A stretch of DNA of 44,766 nucleotides from Afipia sp. (GCA_017308495.1 JAFKES010000076.1:1-44766); one strand, 5' to 3'; numbered from the stretch's first letter, positions 8,912 through 20,725 are shown. Made by a program: numbers and translations. Notes: generated by a model not told the origin, from the letters alone.

Positions 8912-9586
8912 ATGACAGAACAAGCTCAGACCTCGACTGCAAAAGCCGGCGCGATGATCGTGCCGGTCACTCCGTTCCAGCAGAACTGCACGCTGTTGTG
9001 GTGCGAAGCCACCAAACGCGCCGTGGTGGTCGACCCCGGTGGCGACGTGCCGCAGATTCTCGCCGCCATCCGCGAGGCCGGTGTGACGGTGGACCGGATC
9101 TGGCTGACCCACGGCCATATCGATCATGTCGGCGGCGCGGCCGAACTGCGCGACGCGCTGAAGGTGCCGATCGAGGGCCCGCACATCGCCGACAAGTTCC
9201 TGCTCGACAACGTCGTCGCCAGCGGCGCGAATTTCGGCATGACGGGGGTGCGCAATTTCGCACCCGACCGCTGGCTCGACGAAGGCGACACGGTGCAGAT
9301 CGGCGAACTCGCTTTCGCGGTCTATCACTGCCCGGGGCATTCACCCGGCAGCGTGGTGTTCTTCAATGACGCGATGCGCTTCGCGCTGGTCGGCGACGTG
9401 CTGTTCAGCGGTTCGGTCGGGCGCACCGACCTGCCGGGCGGCGATCATGCCGCGCTGATCCGCTCCATCACCGACAAGCTGCTGCCGCTCGGCGACGACA
9501 TCGGCTTCATCTGCGGCCACGGCCCGGGATCAAGTTTCGGTCAGGAACGCCTGACCAATCCGTTCCTCACCGGCGGCCCCGGCTGA
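8912..9586 (+). CDS. MBL-fold metal hydrolase (glyoxalase II-like)
   Basis: Soluble 224-residue metallo-beta-lactamase-fold hydrolase. The dinuclear zinc motif is THGHIDHVGG at about residues 67-76. The later ligands are in YHCPGHSPGS and VGDVLFSGSVGRTDLPGG, and the final histidine is in FICGHGPGSSFGQER. The pattern matches the YcbL-type glyoxalase II/hydroxyacylglutathione hydrolase-like group. The true substrate cannot be read from sequence. I chose ATG 8912 (MTEQAQTSTAKAGAM) over longer starts, since the domain begins at residue 15. It converges on the hybrid kinase gene, with 9 bp between the stop codons. Confidence 0.85.
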   Translation: MTEQAQTSTAKAGAMIVPVTPFQQNCTLLWCEATKRAVVVDPGGDVPQILAAIREAGVTVDRIWLTHGHIDHVGGAAELRDALKVPIEGPHIADKFLLDNVVASGANFGMTGVRNFAPDRWLDEGDTVQIGELAFAVYHCPGHSPGSVVFFNDAMRFALVGDVLFSGSVGRTDLPGGDHAALIRSITDKLLPLGDDIGFICGHGPGSSFGQERLTNPFLTGGPG

Positions 9587-9595
9587 ACGGCGCGA

Positions 9596-11530
<1,935 letters not shown>

Positions 11531-11757
11531 CGGTTCGTCAATCCGCCTGCCCGCCGGGTCTCAGCCTGCTCGATTCCGTTAAACGCGGCCCCTCGCGGAA
11601 AGTTCCACACCTTGCGGCCCGGGCGAAAGCTGCGGGCAAGCCACGCCCGGCCGGACCCCGGATATGTAGCGGTCGCGCCGGCGGCCGGGGTCGGCTGAGC
11701 CTATCGGGGCCAGTGCGCTTGAGGTAATGTCGGGCGTGTTCACGATGTGGAAGACCG

Positions 11758-12162
11758 ATGTCCCCTGTTTCGCTGTTTCTCAACATTCTCTGGGTCGCAC
11801 TGGGTGGATTCTGGATGGCGCTGGGCTGGGCGGTGGCCGCCGTCATCATGGCCATCACCATTATCGGCCTGCCATGGGCCCGCGCCGCCTTCAGCATCGC
11901 GGCCTATACGCTGTTTCCGTTCGGCCAGAAGGCGGTGTCGCGCGAGGCCCATTTCGGCCGCTCCGATGTCGGCACCGGCGTGCTCGGCCTGATCGGCAAT
12001 ATCATCTGGCTGGTGCTGGCGGGGTGGTGGCTGGCGCTGGGCCACGTCGCCACAGCGATCCTGCTGGCGGTGACCATCGTCGGCCTCCCGTTCGCCTGGG
12101 CCCATCTCAAGCTGGCGGGCATCGCGCTGTGGCCCATCGGCAAGGTCGTGGTCCCGGCCTAA
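11758..12162 (+). CDS. YccF domain inner membrane protein
   Basis: Protein of 134 residues with two tandem copies of the YccF domain. Each copy has an NILW(V/L)(A/V)L-GG/AGWW helix followed by an ITIIGLPWARAAF or VTIVGLPFAWAHL motif. Four membrane segments are predicted. Function is unknown. The ATG at 11758 was chosen because translation begins directly at the first domain. It is the last clearly chromosomal gene before the tRNA-Arg region, and conserved flanking position would make it a good anchor for finding the insertion point in related genomes. Confidence 0.85.
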   Translation: MSPVSLFLNILWVALGGFWMALGWAVAAVIMAITIIGLPWARAAFSIAAYTLFPFGQKAVSREAHFGRSDVGTGVLGLIGNIIWLVLAGWWLALGHVATAILLAVTIVGLPFAWAHLKLAGIALWPIGKVVVPA

Positions 12163-12206
12163 CCGGGCGTTGCCCACGCGGCCTCAATCGGCTAAACGAA
12201 GCCGAC

Positions 12207-12250
12207 GCACCCGTAGCTCAGCTGGATAGAGCGTTGCCCTCCGAAGGCAA
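12207..12250 (+). pseudogene. tRNA-Arg(CCG), 5' half only
   Basis: Starts like a complete tRNA: acceptor GCACCCG, D arm, and an anticodon arm TTGCC-CTCCGAA-GGCAA with anticodon CCG. It then departs into unrelated sequence. No T arm or matching CGGGTGC acceptor strand follows in the next 240 bases. The first 27 bases are identical to the complete tRNA at 12498. The anticodon stem differs by paired changes, so this was a separate working gene, not a recent copy. It is most simply read as the chromosomal tRNA cut at the anticodon arm by an insertion. From 12251 to 12497 I see no supportable gene, only an AAGGAGG followed by a 7-codon ORF at 12395. Confidence 0.8.
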
Positions 12251-12497
12251 ACGCAAGCTCTTTCTGCTGAACATCAGTGCAAGGAAAATCGAGTGAAACC
12301 AAGCGATTGGCAAAACTCGAAGGAAGCACGAATATCGCGTTCGAGGTCGCGGAAGCACCACGGAAGCAAATGCAAAGGAGGTTGTGGAGTACGAATGGCG
12401 ACAATTGGCAGGGTTTAAGCCCGCGTCATTTGAGCCGATTTGATCGTTGAATTCGGGATTGACCTCGATCAGTCTCGGACACTATCTGAACATCGAT

Positions 12498-12574
12498 GCA
12501 CCCGTAGCTCAGCTGGATAGAGCGCCACCCTCCGAAGGTGGAGGCCACACGTTCGAATCGTGTCGGGTGCGCCA
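12498..12574 (+). tRNA. tRNA-Arg (anticodon CCG)
   Basis: A complete 77-base cloverleaf with encoded CCA. Acceptor GCACCCG pairs with CGGGTGC at 12564-12570. The anticodon stem is CCACC/GGTGG with loop CTCCGAA, giving CCG at positions 34-36. The T arm contains GTTCGAATC. It reads rare-to-moderate CGG codons. It lies 290 bp downstream of the broken copy and presumably replaces it. Confidence 0.95.
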
Positions 12575-12730
12575 AATTTCAGTCTTCCACGCCGCATTTC
12601 CCCGGTCTTGGTCACAAACTAGTCGTTCCACCTGCCCAAATCATGGAGGATCAAGTTCGATCGCCGTGACATGCTGGATCGCAACCTAAAATGATCAGGA
12701 TGGTCCGCTATATCGGTTGGTAAGCGTTTT

Positions 12731-14761
12731 GTGGTGAGACCTTACGAAGTGCAGCGATTTTCGATCAGTATGCCAGTTGTCCTTACCTCCACTACTGTCG
12801 TGGGGCTTCTAATCGCCCTCGTCGGTACCTGGTTGCTGAGCGGCGACGCAAGGGTGAACACCATCGGTATCGGAGCGGCTCTCGCTTATCTGGCGGGCGG
12901 AGTCCCAGCCGGCAGGCGGGCGCTGAAGGCGCTGTGGAACGAGCATATCCTCGATATCGACCTGTTAATGATCGTTGCAGCGATCGCGGCGGCGGTCGTT
13001 GGTGCTGTGGTCGAAGGCGCGGTCCTGCTGACATTGTTCAGCCTGTCAACGACCATGGAGGAGCGTGCAATGGGGCGGGCTCGCCGTGCGATCGAGGCGC
13101 TGATGGAGCTGCGCCCGGAAACGGCATTTCGTAAATCCGTGGAAGGCGCGGTGGAGGAAGTGCTGGCCGCGCAGCTTGACGTCGGCGATATCGTGGTGCT
13201 TCGCCCCGGCGCGCGCGTCCCGGCCGATGGGACCGTCCTGCGCGGACGGGGCGCGCTGGATGAATCCACCATCACCGGTGAATCCATGCCGGTCGGCAAA
13301 GAGCCCGGTGGCAAGGTATTCGAGGCGACGGTCAATCTCGACGGCGTACTAGAGGTACAGATCACAAAATCGCTCGAACAGAGCACCGTCGCGCGAATGA
13401 TCGCGCTGGTGACGGAAGCGCAGGCCGCCAAGGCTCCGTCGGAACGGTTCAGTGCCTGGTTTGGTCAGCGCTATACGATTGCGGTACTGGTCGGATCGGT
13501 CGTCGCCCTCGGCGCTTTCTACGGGCTTGGGCGGGACTGGGAAACAGCGCTTTATCGGGCGGCGACATTGCTGGTTGCAGCAAGCCCGTGCGCAATCGTC
13601 ATTTCAGTGCCTGCCGCCATCTTGTCGGCATTGTCAGCGGCGGCGCGCGGTGGGGTGCTTTTCAAGGGTGGCGCGGCGCTAGAAACCTTGGCTGCCGTCG
13701 ACATATTTGCCTTCGACAAAACCGGAACATTGACGACGGGCCGCGCGGAGGTGACGGGGGTTGTCGCTCTTGGCAACAGCGAGACGGCTTTCCTGTCCAC
13801 CTTGGCCAGTGTCGAAGCCCACTCGGAACATCATATTGCTGAGACGCTTCGGCGTGAAGCGGCGCGCCGCGGGCTGGTCCTCCATGACGTGCATGATGTG
13901 AAGGCAATCCCGAGCGCTGGCATCATCGGGCGGAATGCCGATGGTCCGGTTTGGGCGGGGAACCGGCGAATGGCGGACATGATGGGAGCATCGCTCGATC
14001 AGGACGCGCTTCGGGTGTTTCAGGATGGGGCCGAGACCGTGGTCTACCTTGGGCGTGAAACACGCATTCTTGGCGCGGTCAGCGTCGCCTACAAACTCCG
14101 CGATACGTCGGCTGGCGCTCTCGCAGCCTTGCGGGCGAGCGGCGTCAAGACCATCGCCATGATGACGGGCGATCGGCGGGCCGTTGCCTTGCGCATAGGC
14201 AGGGCGTTGGGGCTAAAGCCAGACGAAATCTATGCCGAGATGCTGCCGCAGGACAAAGTCCGCCTTGTCGGCGAGATAGCCGAGGGGAGAAAGATTGCCT
14301 TCGTTGGTGATGGTGTAAACGATGCCGCAGCACTGGCGCGTGCTGATGTCGGCATTGCCATGGGAGCCGCTGGTTCGGAAGTCGCGCTTCAGGCGGCCGA
14401 CGTCGCATTGTTGTCCGAGGATATGGAAAGACTGGCAGCCGCACATCGACTCTCGAAGCGGACTGTGTCGATCATCCATCAGAACCTAATCTTGGCCATC
14501 GGGGCGATGCTCCTGCTGGTCACTGGCGCAGCCTTCCTTGAATTGCCGCTGCCACTGGCCGTGCTGGGCCATGAAGGCGGTACCGTCCTTGTTGTTCTTA
14601 ATGGTCTGAGACTGCTGAGCGATCCTATCTGCAATACGAGGCGACCCGTGACTGATCGGGAGTCAGTTGAACAGGGACACGACGACAAGGCACAAGCCGG
14701 TGCGTCGAGCCAACTGCGGAACGCCGACGCAACAACTACAAAGACCTCCACAATAACCTAG
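12731..14761 (+). CDS. P1B-4-type heavy-metal ATPase (Co2+/Fe2+/Ni2+-type exporter)
   Basis: Membrane ATPase of 676 residues. It carries TGES in the actuator domain (about 181-184), SPC at 285-287 in the sixth helix, DKTGT at about 329 and GDGVNDAAAL near the end of the P-domain. The last membrane helix has GHEGGTVLVVLNGLRLL, the HEGG(T/S) signature of the P1B-4 (CoaT/CtpD/PfeT) subgroup. That subgroup exports Co2+, Fe2+ or Ni2+ and, as here, lacks an N-terminal metal-binding domain. The nucleotide-domain HP dipeptide that usually reads SEHP is SEHH (SEHHIAETL) here. Start is a GTG at 12731, with another GTG at 12734; the true start is uncertain by a few codons. The C-terminal 35 residues are polar and Thr-rich and look unlike the family. 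No metal regulator is adjacent. Confidence 0.88.
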   Translation: MVRPYEVQRFSISMPVVLTSTTVVGLLIALVGTWLLSGDARVNTIGIGAALAYLAGGVPAGRRALKALWNEHILDIDLLMIVAAIAAAVVGAVVEGAVLLTLFSLSTTMEERAMGRARRAIEALMELRPETAFRKSVEGAVEEVLAAQLDVGDIVVLRPGARVPADGTVLRGRGALDESTITGESMPVGKEPGGKVFEATVNLDGVLEVQITKSLEQSTVARMIALVTEAQAAKAPSERFSAWFGQRYTIAVLVGSVVALGAFYGLGRDWETALYRAATLLVAASPCAIVISVPAAILSALSAAARGGVLFKGGAALETLAAVDIFAFDKTGTLTTGRAEVTGVVALGNSETAFLSTLASVEAHSEHHIAETLRREAARRGLVLHDVHDVKAIPSAGIIGRNADGPVWAGNRRMADMMGASLDQDALRVFQDGAETVVYLGRETRILGAVSVAYKLRDTSAGALAALRASGVKTIAMMTGDRRAVALRIGRALGLKPDEIYAEMLPQDKVRLVGEIAEGRKIAFVGDGVNDAAALARADVGIAMGAAGSEVALQAADVALLSEDMERLAAAHRLSKRTVSIIHQNLILAIGAMLLLVTGAAFLELPLPLAVLGHEGGTVLVVLNGLRLLSDPICNTRRPVTDRESVEQGHDDKAQAGASSQLRNADATTTKTSTIT

Positions 14762-14799
14762 CGGTGCCCAGTTTCATCCTCTTCGGCACGCTAGTTCAA

Positions 14800-15445
14800 C
14801 ACCACGCCGAAAACTGTTGCCAAGCGTTGGTGGGCTGCGTGATCGTTCCTCACGGCCCCATTGAATGCCACGGCCAGGAAACAGCCAGCGCTGCGGCCGC
14901 GCGGGCCACCAATAACTCCGCAAAATCCTCAACAATTGCGGAGAGAGAGTATGACGTAACGGTCAGCCCTTACCCTGCTCTGCCCAGATTACCATCCGCC
15001 GGTTGTCGATGTCGGTAATCTTAAATAGAACCACCTCCGACATGCACAGTACGGCAGAATAGACCGTCGTCAGCGCGGTGCGGCTCTTCAGGCTTGGACT
15101 TGTATCCAGGAAGCACGCGACCTTGTCGATGCCCAACGCCACCGGCAGCTTGCTCGGCTGGCGTGCATAGCTGATGCGCTCCGAAATGGCATCTTGGCCG
15201 AGCGTCACATCGTAGAAAAGGTGTTGCGCACACACGATCTGATCGAGTGCCGGCCAGGATATCTCGATCACCACCAAGTGGATCTGAAAGACGCGGATAT
15301 CCTACAGCTCGGGACGATCAGACGACCGACCAAATACCGGCTCAACTTCGATACCGCGGCAAGGTCGAATCACTGCGTTGCGGCGACAGATTGCGAACCG
15401 TCATGCCCTCAATCATACGGCGGCAAAGAGGCTGATCTCAGCCAT
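14800..15445 (-). pseudogene. Decayed tyrosine recombinase (XerC-like, IS91-associated type)
   Basis: Read on the minus strand from an ATG at 15445 with AGGAG upstream, the three frames together give fragments of one protein. They are MAEIS, then RRMIEGMTVRNLSP, FGRSSDRPEL, HLVVIEISWPALDQIVCAQ, FYDVTLGQDAISERISYAR, PSKLPVALGIDKV, PSLKSRTALTTVYSA and DIDNRRMVIWAEQGKG. These are followed by DRYVILS and ILRSYWWPARPQRWLFPGRG. In this order they match the tyrosine recombinases that accompany IS91-type elements. At least two frameshifts and several stop codons separate them. The catalytic C-terminal RxxHxxR..Y part is not recognisable. The longest open piece is 104 codons (14963-15277). The lower boundary is approximate. 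The rest of 14762-15627 shows nothing else that I can support. Confidence 0.65.
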
Positions 15446-15627
15446 TGCGAAAACTCCTGTCTGAAGGATTGTGTTTCGAAAACCCGCGATCCTCTCACAC
15501 AGGAGCTTGCTGTTGCGACTCTTCCCTCAATTGCCGCGCAAGCGACTTCGTTCAATCCAAAATCGATTCAACCTGAACCCATCCGCTTTAGTGCGCGGTT
15601 TCCAGAACCTTAAAGCTCATTCCGATT

Positions 15628-16740
15628 CTATCTCAGAAACTGTCTGAAGCGCCTCAACGACAGGAAAAAAAGAACTGATCCAATCACGATAAGCGCCAGG
15701 AGCTGCGGCCAAACCACATCAAGACCGGCGCCTCGAAACAGGATGGACTGCGCCAGCATCACGAAATGCGTGTTCGGCGCTGCCAGCATGATGTTCTGAA
15801 TAATCTCGGGCATGCTTTCGCGTGGGGTCATACTGCCGGACAATGCCTGAAGCGGAAGAAGAACGAGCATCAGCAGCAAACCAAACTGCGGCATCGTACC
15901 CGCCATGGTGGCGAGAAAGATGCCCATGCAGGTGGTAGCGAACAGATGCAGCGTTGCGCCGAACAAGAAAAGTGCCAGCGATCCTTGTATGGGAACCGCA
16001 AGCCAGCCTTTAACGACGAAAACAAGGGAAAACGCGGAGGCGATCAAAACTACGAAGCCCATCGACCAGATCTTGCTTGCCATGATCTCAAATGGCGTGA
16101 CCGGCATGACAAGAAGATGCTCCGTCGTCCCGTGCTCGCGCTCGCGGATAAGGGCGGCACCGGTCAGGACGATCGACAGCATGGTGATAGAATTGATCAC
16201 ATTATTAATTGCGCTAAACCAACTCTTGTTGAGCGTCGGATTGAAGCGGGCCCGTTGCGCAAGCTCGATGGGCACGGTACTTGCCGCCCGATAGTGCTTT
16301 AGAAATTCGTTTATCTCGCTGGTGACGATCGATTGAACGTATCCGCTGCCCGTGAAGGCCTGCGACATGCGGGTCGCGTCAACGTTGATCTGAATCGTAG
16401 GCGATTTGTTGGCCAGGAGGTCGCGCTGGAAGTTCGGCGGGATATCGAGCGCGAAGGTGTCCAGGCCAGCGTCCATGCGGCGGTCCATCTCTGATTGAGT
16501 AATCAGCTTCGGAATCGAAAAGTAAGGAGGATTGAACGCCGTGATGATGCGGGATGATATTGGTGACTGATCCTCGTCAACCACTGCAATCGCTGCTCGA
16601 TTGAGTGTTTCCGGCATTGCTTTCGATGCGGTATAGATCGAAATGGTGAAAGCGTAGATGATCAGCGCCAGCATCATGGGGTCACGAATGAGTCCCCACA
16701 ATTCCTTGATACCCAATTGAACGATATTGGTCAGGCGCAT
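15628..16740 (-). CDS. ABC-2 type permease (YhhJ-like)
   Basis: Inner-membrane permease of 370 residues. One membrane helix is near residue 25, and a large periplasmic region follows (about 45-175, with AAIAVVDEDQSPISSRI). Five C-terminal helices include LIREREHGTTEHLLVMPVTPFEIMASKIW and LPLQALSGSMTPRESMP, standard ABC2_membrane motifs. It is the third gene of a YhiI-RbbA-YhhJ-like operon and starts two bases after the stop codon of the ATPase gene. It probably pairs with the permease half of that protein. The substrate is unknown; homologues are annotated as drug or envelope-component exporters. Confidence 0.88.
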   Translation of the reverse strand: MRLTNIVQLGIKELWGLIRDPMMLALIIYAFTISIYTASKAMPETLNRAAIAVVDEDQSPISSRIITAFNPPYFSIPKLITQSEMDRRMDAGLDTFALDIPPNFQRDLLANKSPTIQINVDATRMSQAFTGSGYVQSIVTSEINEFLKHYRAASTVPIELAQRARFNPTLNKSWFSAINNVINSITMLSIVLTGAALIREREHGTTEHLLVMPVTPFEIMASKIWSMGFVVLIASAFSLVFVVKGWLAVPIQGSLALFLFGATLHLFATTCMGIFLATMAGTMPQFGLLLMLVLLPLQALSGSMTPRESMPEIIQNIMLAAPNTHFVMLAQSILFRGAGLDVVWPQLLALIVIGSVLFFLSLRRFRQFLR

Positions 16741-16742
16741 GG

Positions 16743-19535
16743 CTAATTCGCCTGCTTTTTGAGAAGAACAACGCCCAGTCCCAACAAGACGGGAATCGCG
16801 ATGAAGAGAGGTACGAACGAACCAGCCAAGTCGGAAAATTCGAGCCCCTTGGAGAAGGTACCGCGCGCAATGGTGACGAAATAAGTGGTCGGATAAATCT
16901 TCCCGATGAACGCGCCGACTCCCTGAAGGGACGACACCGGATCGATAAGCCCAGAATATTGCATGGCAGGAATCATTGTCAGCAGGGCCGTACCGAAGAT
17001 TGCTGCGATCTGACTGGTGATGAAAGCCGATATGACAAGGCCCATGCCGGTCGCAGCCACGACATAGAGGAATGCCGCACCGGTGAGCGTCATGAAGCTT
17101 CCCGTAAACGGCACGTGGAAAATAAAGATCGCAAAGATCACCAGCAGCAAGAAGTTCAGCATCGCAAGCACGACATAAGGGATTTGCTTTCCGATCAGGA
17201 ATTCCAGTCGCGTGACGGGCGTTGTGTAGAAATTAATGATGGACCCAAGTTCCTTTTCCCGAACAACGCTGAGTACGGCGAGCATCGTCGGTATCATCAG
17301 GAGGAGTAGCGGGATCACGGCGGGCACCATCGCCACCAGACTCTTGACGTTCGGGTTGTATCGATAACGAAGCTGGATCTGGAAACTACCCGATGTTGCG
17401 GCGCTCCCGTAAAGCTCCCGAGCCTTTTGGGTCAGCCAATTTGCGTGCATGGCCTGCACATACCCGCTTATGGTTTCAGCGCGCGATGGCATGGCGCCGT
17501 CGATCCATGCGCCGATCTGAACATTGCGGCCGTGTGAGACATCCCGTGCGAACCCTGGAGGTATCTCGATCGCCAAACTAAGTTCGCCGCTGCGCATCCT
17601 CTGATCCAGATCGGCATAGTCAGTAATCGGCGCCTTTTCCGTGAAATAGCGTGAGCCGGCAATTTGGAGAATATAGTCGCGGCTGATCGTGGAGTTGTCA
17701 CGATCGAGCGCCGCGAAGGAGAGGTTTTCAACGTCCATCGTGATGCCGTAGCCCAAAACAAACAACAGAATGACGCTGCCAAGCGTGGCGAGCGTGGCGC
17801 GTATCGGATCGCGACGCAGTTCGAGCGCCTCACGCTGAGTGTAGGCGAACATGCGCCGGAAATTGAAAAGCCGATTCGCCGTTGTTCTTCTGTCGACTTT
17901 ATTCTGTGTGTCAGCTGCCGCGGCCGAAGATAGCGGCACAGGCGTTGTTGTGGGGGACGATTTTTCCTTCTGTCCGCTGGCATCCAGGAGATAGGCAACG
18001 AAAGCGTCTTCGAGCGTTTTAGCGCTTCTCTTCTGTGTTATTGCAGCCGGAGTGTCGCTGATCAGGACCTTGCCTGCGTGCATGAGCGAGATGCGGTCGC
18101 AACGCTCTGCTTCGTTCATGAAATGCGTGGAAACGAAAATCGTAACATGATCCTTGCGCGAAAGGTCGGACAGAATTTGCCAGAAGCCATCGCGTGCGAC
18201 GGGATCGACACCGGATGTCGGCTCGTCAAGGATCAGGATATCGGGAGAGTGAATCATCGCGACTGCAAGCGATAGTCGTTGACGGATACCGAGCGGCAAT
18301 GCGTCCGGCAAAGAATCCATAACAGCGGCGAGATCGAAGCGCTGCGCCATCTCCTGGGTTCGCGCGGGAATTGCATCCAAAGGGATGCTGAATAAACGGG
18401 CGTGCAGATCGAGATTCTGCCGAACCGTCAACTCCGAATATAGCGAGAAGGCTTGCGACATGTAGCCGACACGGCGCCGGACAGTCATATCGTTCGGATC
18501 CACTTGGTGTCCGAACAGCCTCGCGTTGCCCTGGCTGGTCGACAGCAGTCCAGTCAACGCCTTCATTGTCGTTGATTTGCCGCAGCCGTTCGAGCCGAGG
18601 AAGCCGAAGATTTCGCCTCGGCTGATGCGAAAGCTGACGTCATCAACCGCCGTGAAGTCTCCAAAGCGGACGGTAAGATGCTCGGCCTCGATGGCAATCT
18701 CTTCATCGTGCTCGAAGGAGCGAGGTGGAATCACCACTTCCCTGTAATCCGCACGCTCCTTTTCCGGGAGCAGGCCGATGAATGCGGCATCGAGATTAAG
18801 AGCGCCGGTCTGCTCCAGCAGGTCTGTGGGCGTACCGGTTGCGAGCACCTTGCCCGAATCCATCGCCACCAGCCAATCAAAGCGCGCAGCCTCTTCCATA
18901 TAGGCGGTCGCGACAATGACGCTCATACCCAAGCGGTCGTACCGAATCCGGTCGATCAACTCCCAGAATTGCCGCCGTGACAAAGGATCGACGCCGGTCG
19001 TTGGTTCATCGAGGATCAGGAGATCAGGATCATGGATCAGGGCGCAGCAAAGACCAAGCTTCTGCTTCATACCGCCCGAAAGTTTACCCGCTGGTCGATC
19101 CGCAAAAGGAGCCAGGCCGGTACTTTGCAACAGTTCGCCGATGCGACGCTCGCGCTCTTGCCTGTCTTGACCGAACAAACGGCCAAAAAAGTCAACGTTC
19201 TCGAATACCGAAAGTGTCGGATAGAGGTTCTTTCCGAGTCCCTGCGGCATATACGCAATGCGCGGACAAGCCATCGCCCGGTGAGATGCGTCGGCAATGT
19301 CTCCACCCAGCACGGTAATACGGCCTTGCTGAATGGCGCGAGCGCCCGCAATCAGCGAAAGGAGACTGGACTTGCCGACACCGTCAGGTCCGATCAGCCC
19401 GACCATGCAGCCCGCCGGCATATTGAGCGTAATGGAGCCGAGTGCCCGGGTCTTTCCGTATGACAGCCCGACAGTGTCCAGGCGGACGACCGGCGTCAAA
19501 GCCAAAGGGTGGTCTTTGGGCTGCAGGTCGCTCAT
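16743..19535 (-). CDS. rbbA: Double-ABC ATPase fused to ABC-2 permease (RbbA/YhiH-like)
   Basis: A fused transporter of 930 residues. ABC domain 1 has Walker [10 protein letters not shown], signature LSGGMKQKL and [16 protein letters not shown] domain 2 has [10 protein letters not shown] and [13 protein letters not shown], but its signature reads [11 protein letters not shown] instead of LSGGQ, a degenerate form also typical of RbbA proteins. A permease half begins near residue 560 ([21 protein letters not shown] helix) with six helices. E. coli RbbA was described as ribosome-associated, but the fusion and neighbours fit an exporter. I place the start at ATG 19535 ([10 protein letters not shown]) because it forms an ATGA overlap with the stop codon of the upstream membrane-fusion gene. 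A longer start at 19568 would overlap by 37 bases. Confidence 0.9.
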   Translation of the reverse strand: MSDLQPKDHPLALTPVVRLDTVGLSYGKTRALGSITLNMPAGCMVGLIGPDGVGKSSLLSLIAGARAIQQGRITVLGGDIADASHRAMACPRIAYMPQGLGKNLYPTLSVFENVDFFGRLFGQDRQERERRIGELLQSTGLAPFADRPAGKLSGGMKQKLGLCCALIHDPDLLILDEPTTGVDPLSRRQFWELIDRIRYDRLGMSVIVATAYMEEAARFDWLVAMDSGKVLATGTPTDLLEQTGALNLDAAFIGLLPEKERADYREVVIPPRSFEHDEEIAIEAEHLTVRFGDFTAVDDVSFRISRGEIFGFLGSNGCGKSTTMKALTGLLSTSQGNARLFGHQVDPNDMTVRRRVGYMSQAFSLYSELTVRQNLDLHARLFSIPLDAIPARTQEMAQRFDLAAVMDSLPDALPLGIRQRLSLAVAMIHSPDILILDEPTSGVDPVARDGFWQILSDLSRKDHVTIFVSTHFMNEAERCDRISLMHAGKVLISDTPAAITQKRSAKTLEDAFVAYLLDASGQKEKSSPTTTPVPLSSAAAADTQNKVDRRTTANRLFNFRRMFAYTQREALELRRDPIRATLATLGSVILLFVLGYGITMDVENLSFAALDRDNSTISRDYILQIAGSRYFTEKAPITDYADLDQRMRSGELSLAIEIPPGFARDVSHGRNVQIGAWIDGAMPSRAETISGYVQAMHANWLTQKARELYGSAATSGSFQIQLRYRYNPNVKSLVAMVPAVIPLLLLMIPTMLAVLSVVREKELGSIINFYTTPVTRLEFLIGKQIPYVVLAMLNFLLLVIFAIFIFHVPFTGSFMTLTGAAFLYVVAATGMGLVISAFITSQIAAIFGTALLTMIPAMQYSGLIDPVSSLQGVGAFIGKIYPTTYFVTIARGTFSKGLEFSDLAGSFVPLFIAIPVLLGLGVVLLKKQAN

Positions 19536-20611
19536 TGTGCCAGCGTTCTCTGCAGACTGGCTGGCCATTCCACTTTCTGGTCGAGCCGGACATAGGCCAT
19601 GCCCGGAAGGCCGGTTTTGACCTGCTGGATATATTTTCGGAGCAATTCCGGAGCAATTTGTGCCTTGACTCGGAACATAAGCTTTAGCCGCTCTTCTTCA
19701 GTCTCGACTGTCTTGGGCGTGAACTGGGCGACATCGGCGACGAAAGTGACTTTAGCCGGAATGACATACTGAGGAGCGGCATCAAGTATGAGACGCACAT
19801 CGGCGCCAATTGCGACGCGCCCCGCCTGCGCTGTCGGCAAGAAAAAAGTCATGTAGACGTCGCCGAGATCAACGAGATTGAGAACCCGCCCACCCGCGGA
19901 AAGAACTTCGCCGGGCTGCGCCACACGATATTGAACGCGCCCGTCGCGAGGTGATTTTAAGATACTATCGTTGATATCGGCGCCGATACTCTCGAGGGAG
20001 GCTTTGGCTGCTTCGACCGCGGCACCGGCATCAACCACCTGTGCGTTTGCTGCACTGATCGCGGCCTCCGACGCGGCAAATTGTGCTTTTGCCGTTGCTA
20101 CTGCAGCCTTTGCCCCTTGGGTATTCGCCCGGTCGTCGTCCAGCACCTGCTGAGAAACTGCGTTGGTGGTGATTAACTGCTCGGATCGCGCAAGCTTTCT
20201 CTGAATTGAGTCAAGCTGCGCCTCGCGCTGGGCGACAACCGAAGCCGCCGCCGTTCGTTCGGCCTCCCGCTGAATGACAAGGCTCTTGGCGGTATCAATG
20301 CTGATTTTTGCCCGATGCAGTTGCGCCTCGGCCTGGCGACGCTGCGCTTCGAGCTGCTCCGTATCCATACGGGCAAGCACCTGCCCGGCGGTAACGAAAT
20401 CCCCCTCATTGACCAATATTTCTTTGACGCGTCCCGGCGCTTTAGTCGACACGTCAATCTCGATCGCCTCGATCCGGCCGTTGCCACGCGCTATCCCTTC
20501 AAGAGGATCGCTTCTGAGGAATTTCTGCCAAGCATAATAGCCGCCCCCGGCGAGGATCGCGACGAGAGCGGCAATAAGCCAAGGCTTTGTGGATTTCGTA
20601 ATGGTCATCAA
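19532..20611 (-). CDS. HlyD-type membrane fusion protein (YhiI-like)
   Basis: Periplasmic adaptor of 359 residues, first gene of the exporter operon. An uncleaved N-terminal membrane anchor (about residues 9-28) precedes the lipoyl half [21 protein letters not shown] long alpha-helical hairpin (about 85-210) is rich in Ala/Gln/Glu, with heptads such as [21 protein letters not shown]. The second lipoyl half is [19 protein letters not shown], and a beta-barrel domain follows. It would link the inner-membrane ABC complex to an outer-membrane TolC-like channel, which is not encoded nearby. AGAAGGGCAATTG precedes the ATG. An 8-bp inverted repeat lies about 45-75 bases upstream. Confidence 0.9.
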   Translation of the reverse strand: MMTITKSTKPWLIAALVAILAGGGYYAWQKFLRSDPLEGIARGNGRIEAIEIDVSTKAPGRVKEILVNEGDFVTAGQVLARMDTEQLEAQRRQAEAQLHRAKISIDTAKSLVIQREAERTAAASVVAQREAQLDSIQRKLARSEQLITTNAVSQQVLDDDRANTQGAKAAVATAKAQFAASEAAISAANAQVVDAGAAVEAAKASLESIGADINDSILKSPRDGRVQYRVAQPGEVLSAGGRVLNLVDLGDVYMTFFLPTAQAGRVAIGADVRLILDAAPQYVIPAKVTFVADVAQFTPKTVETEEERLKLMFRVKAQIAPELLRKYIQQVKTGLPGMAYVRLDQKVEWPASLQRTLAQ

Positions 20612-20655
20612 TTGCCCTTCTTGTGAATCTGCTCAGCAGCGCATCGTTCGCGAAA

Positions 20656-20687
20656 TGCTAGACTGCCTGTTCGGATAACGTCTAGCA
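20656..20687. promoter_or_regulatory. Inverted repeat upstream of the exporter operon
   Basis: TGCTAGAC at 20656-20663 and GTCTAGCA at 20680-20687 are perfect inverted 8-mers separated by 16 bases. They sit 45-75 bases upstream of the membrane-fusion start codon and downstream of the phasin-like stop codon. It could be an operator; a weak hairpin is the alternative. There is no T-run. Confidence 0.35.
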
Positions 20688-20725
20688 GCACGAAATGTCA
20701 TCCCGCGTACGGGCAAGGATAAAGG

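Noticed and set aside
12395..12418. A 7-codon ORF (MATIGRV) behind an AAGGAGG, perhaps the start of an integrase
   Set aside because: Too short to identify; the stop codon follows at once and no integrase sequence continues in any frame nearby.
12241..12497. A group I intron in the tRNA-Arg, explaining the cut after the anticodon arm
   Set aside because: The expected 3' exon is not found, I see no conserved intron core, and the second tRNA has its own complete 5' half.
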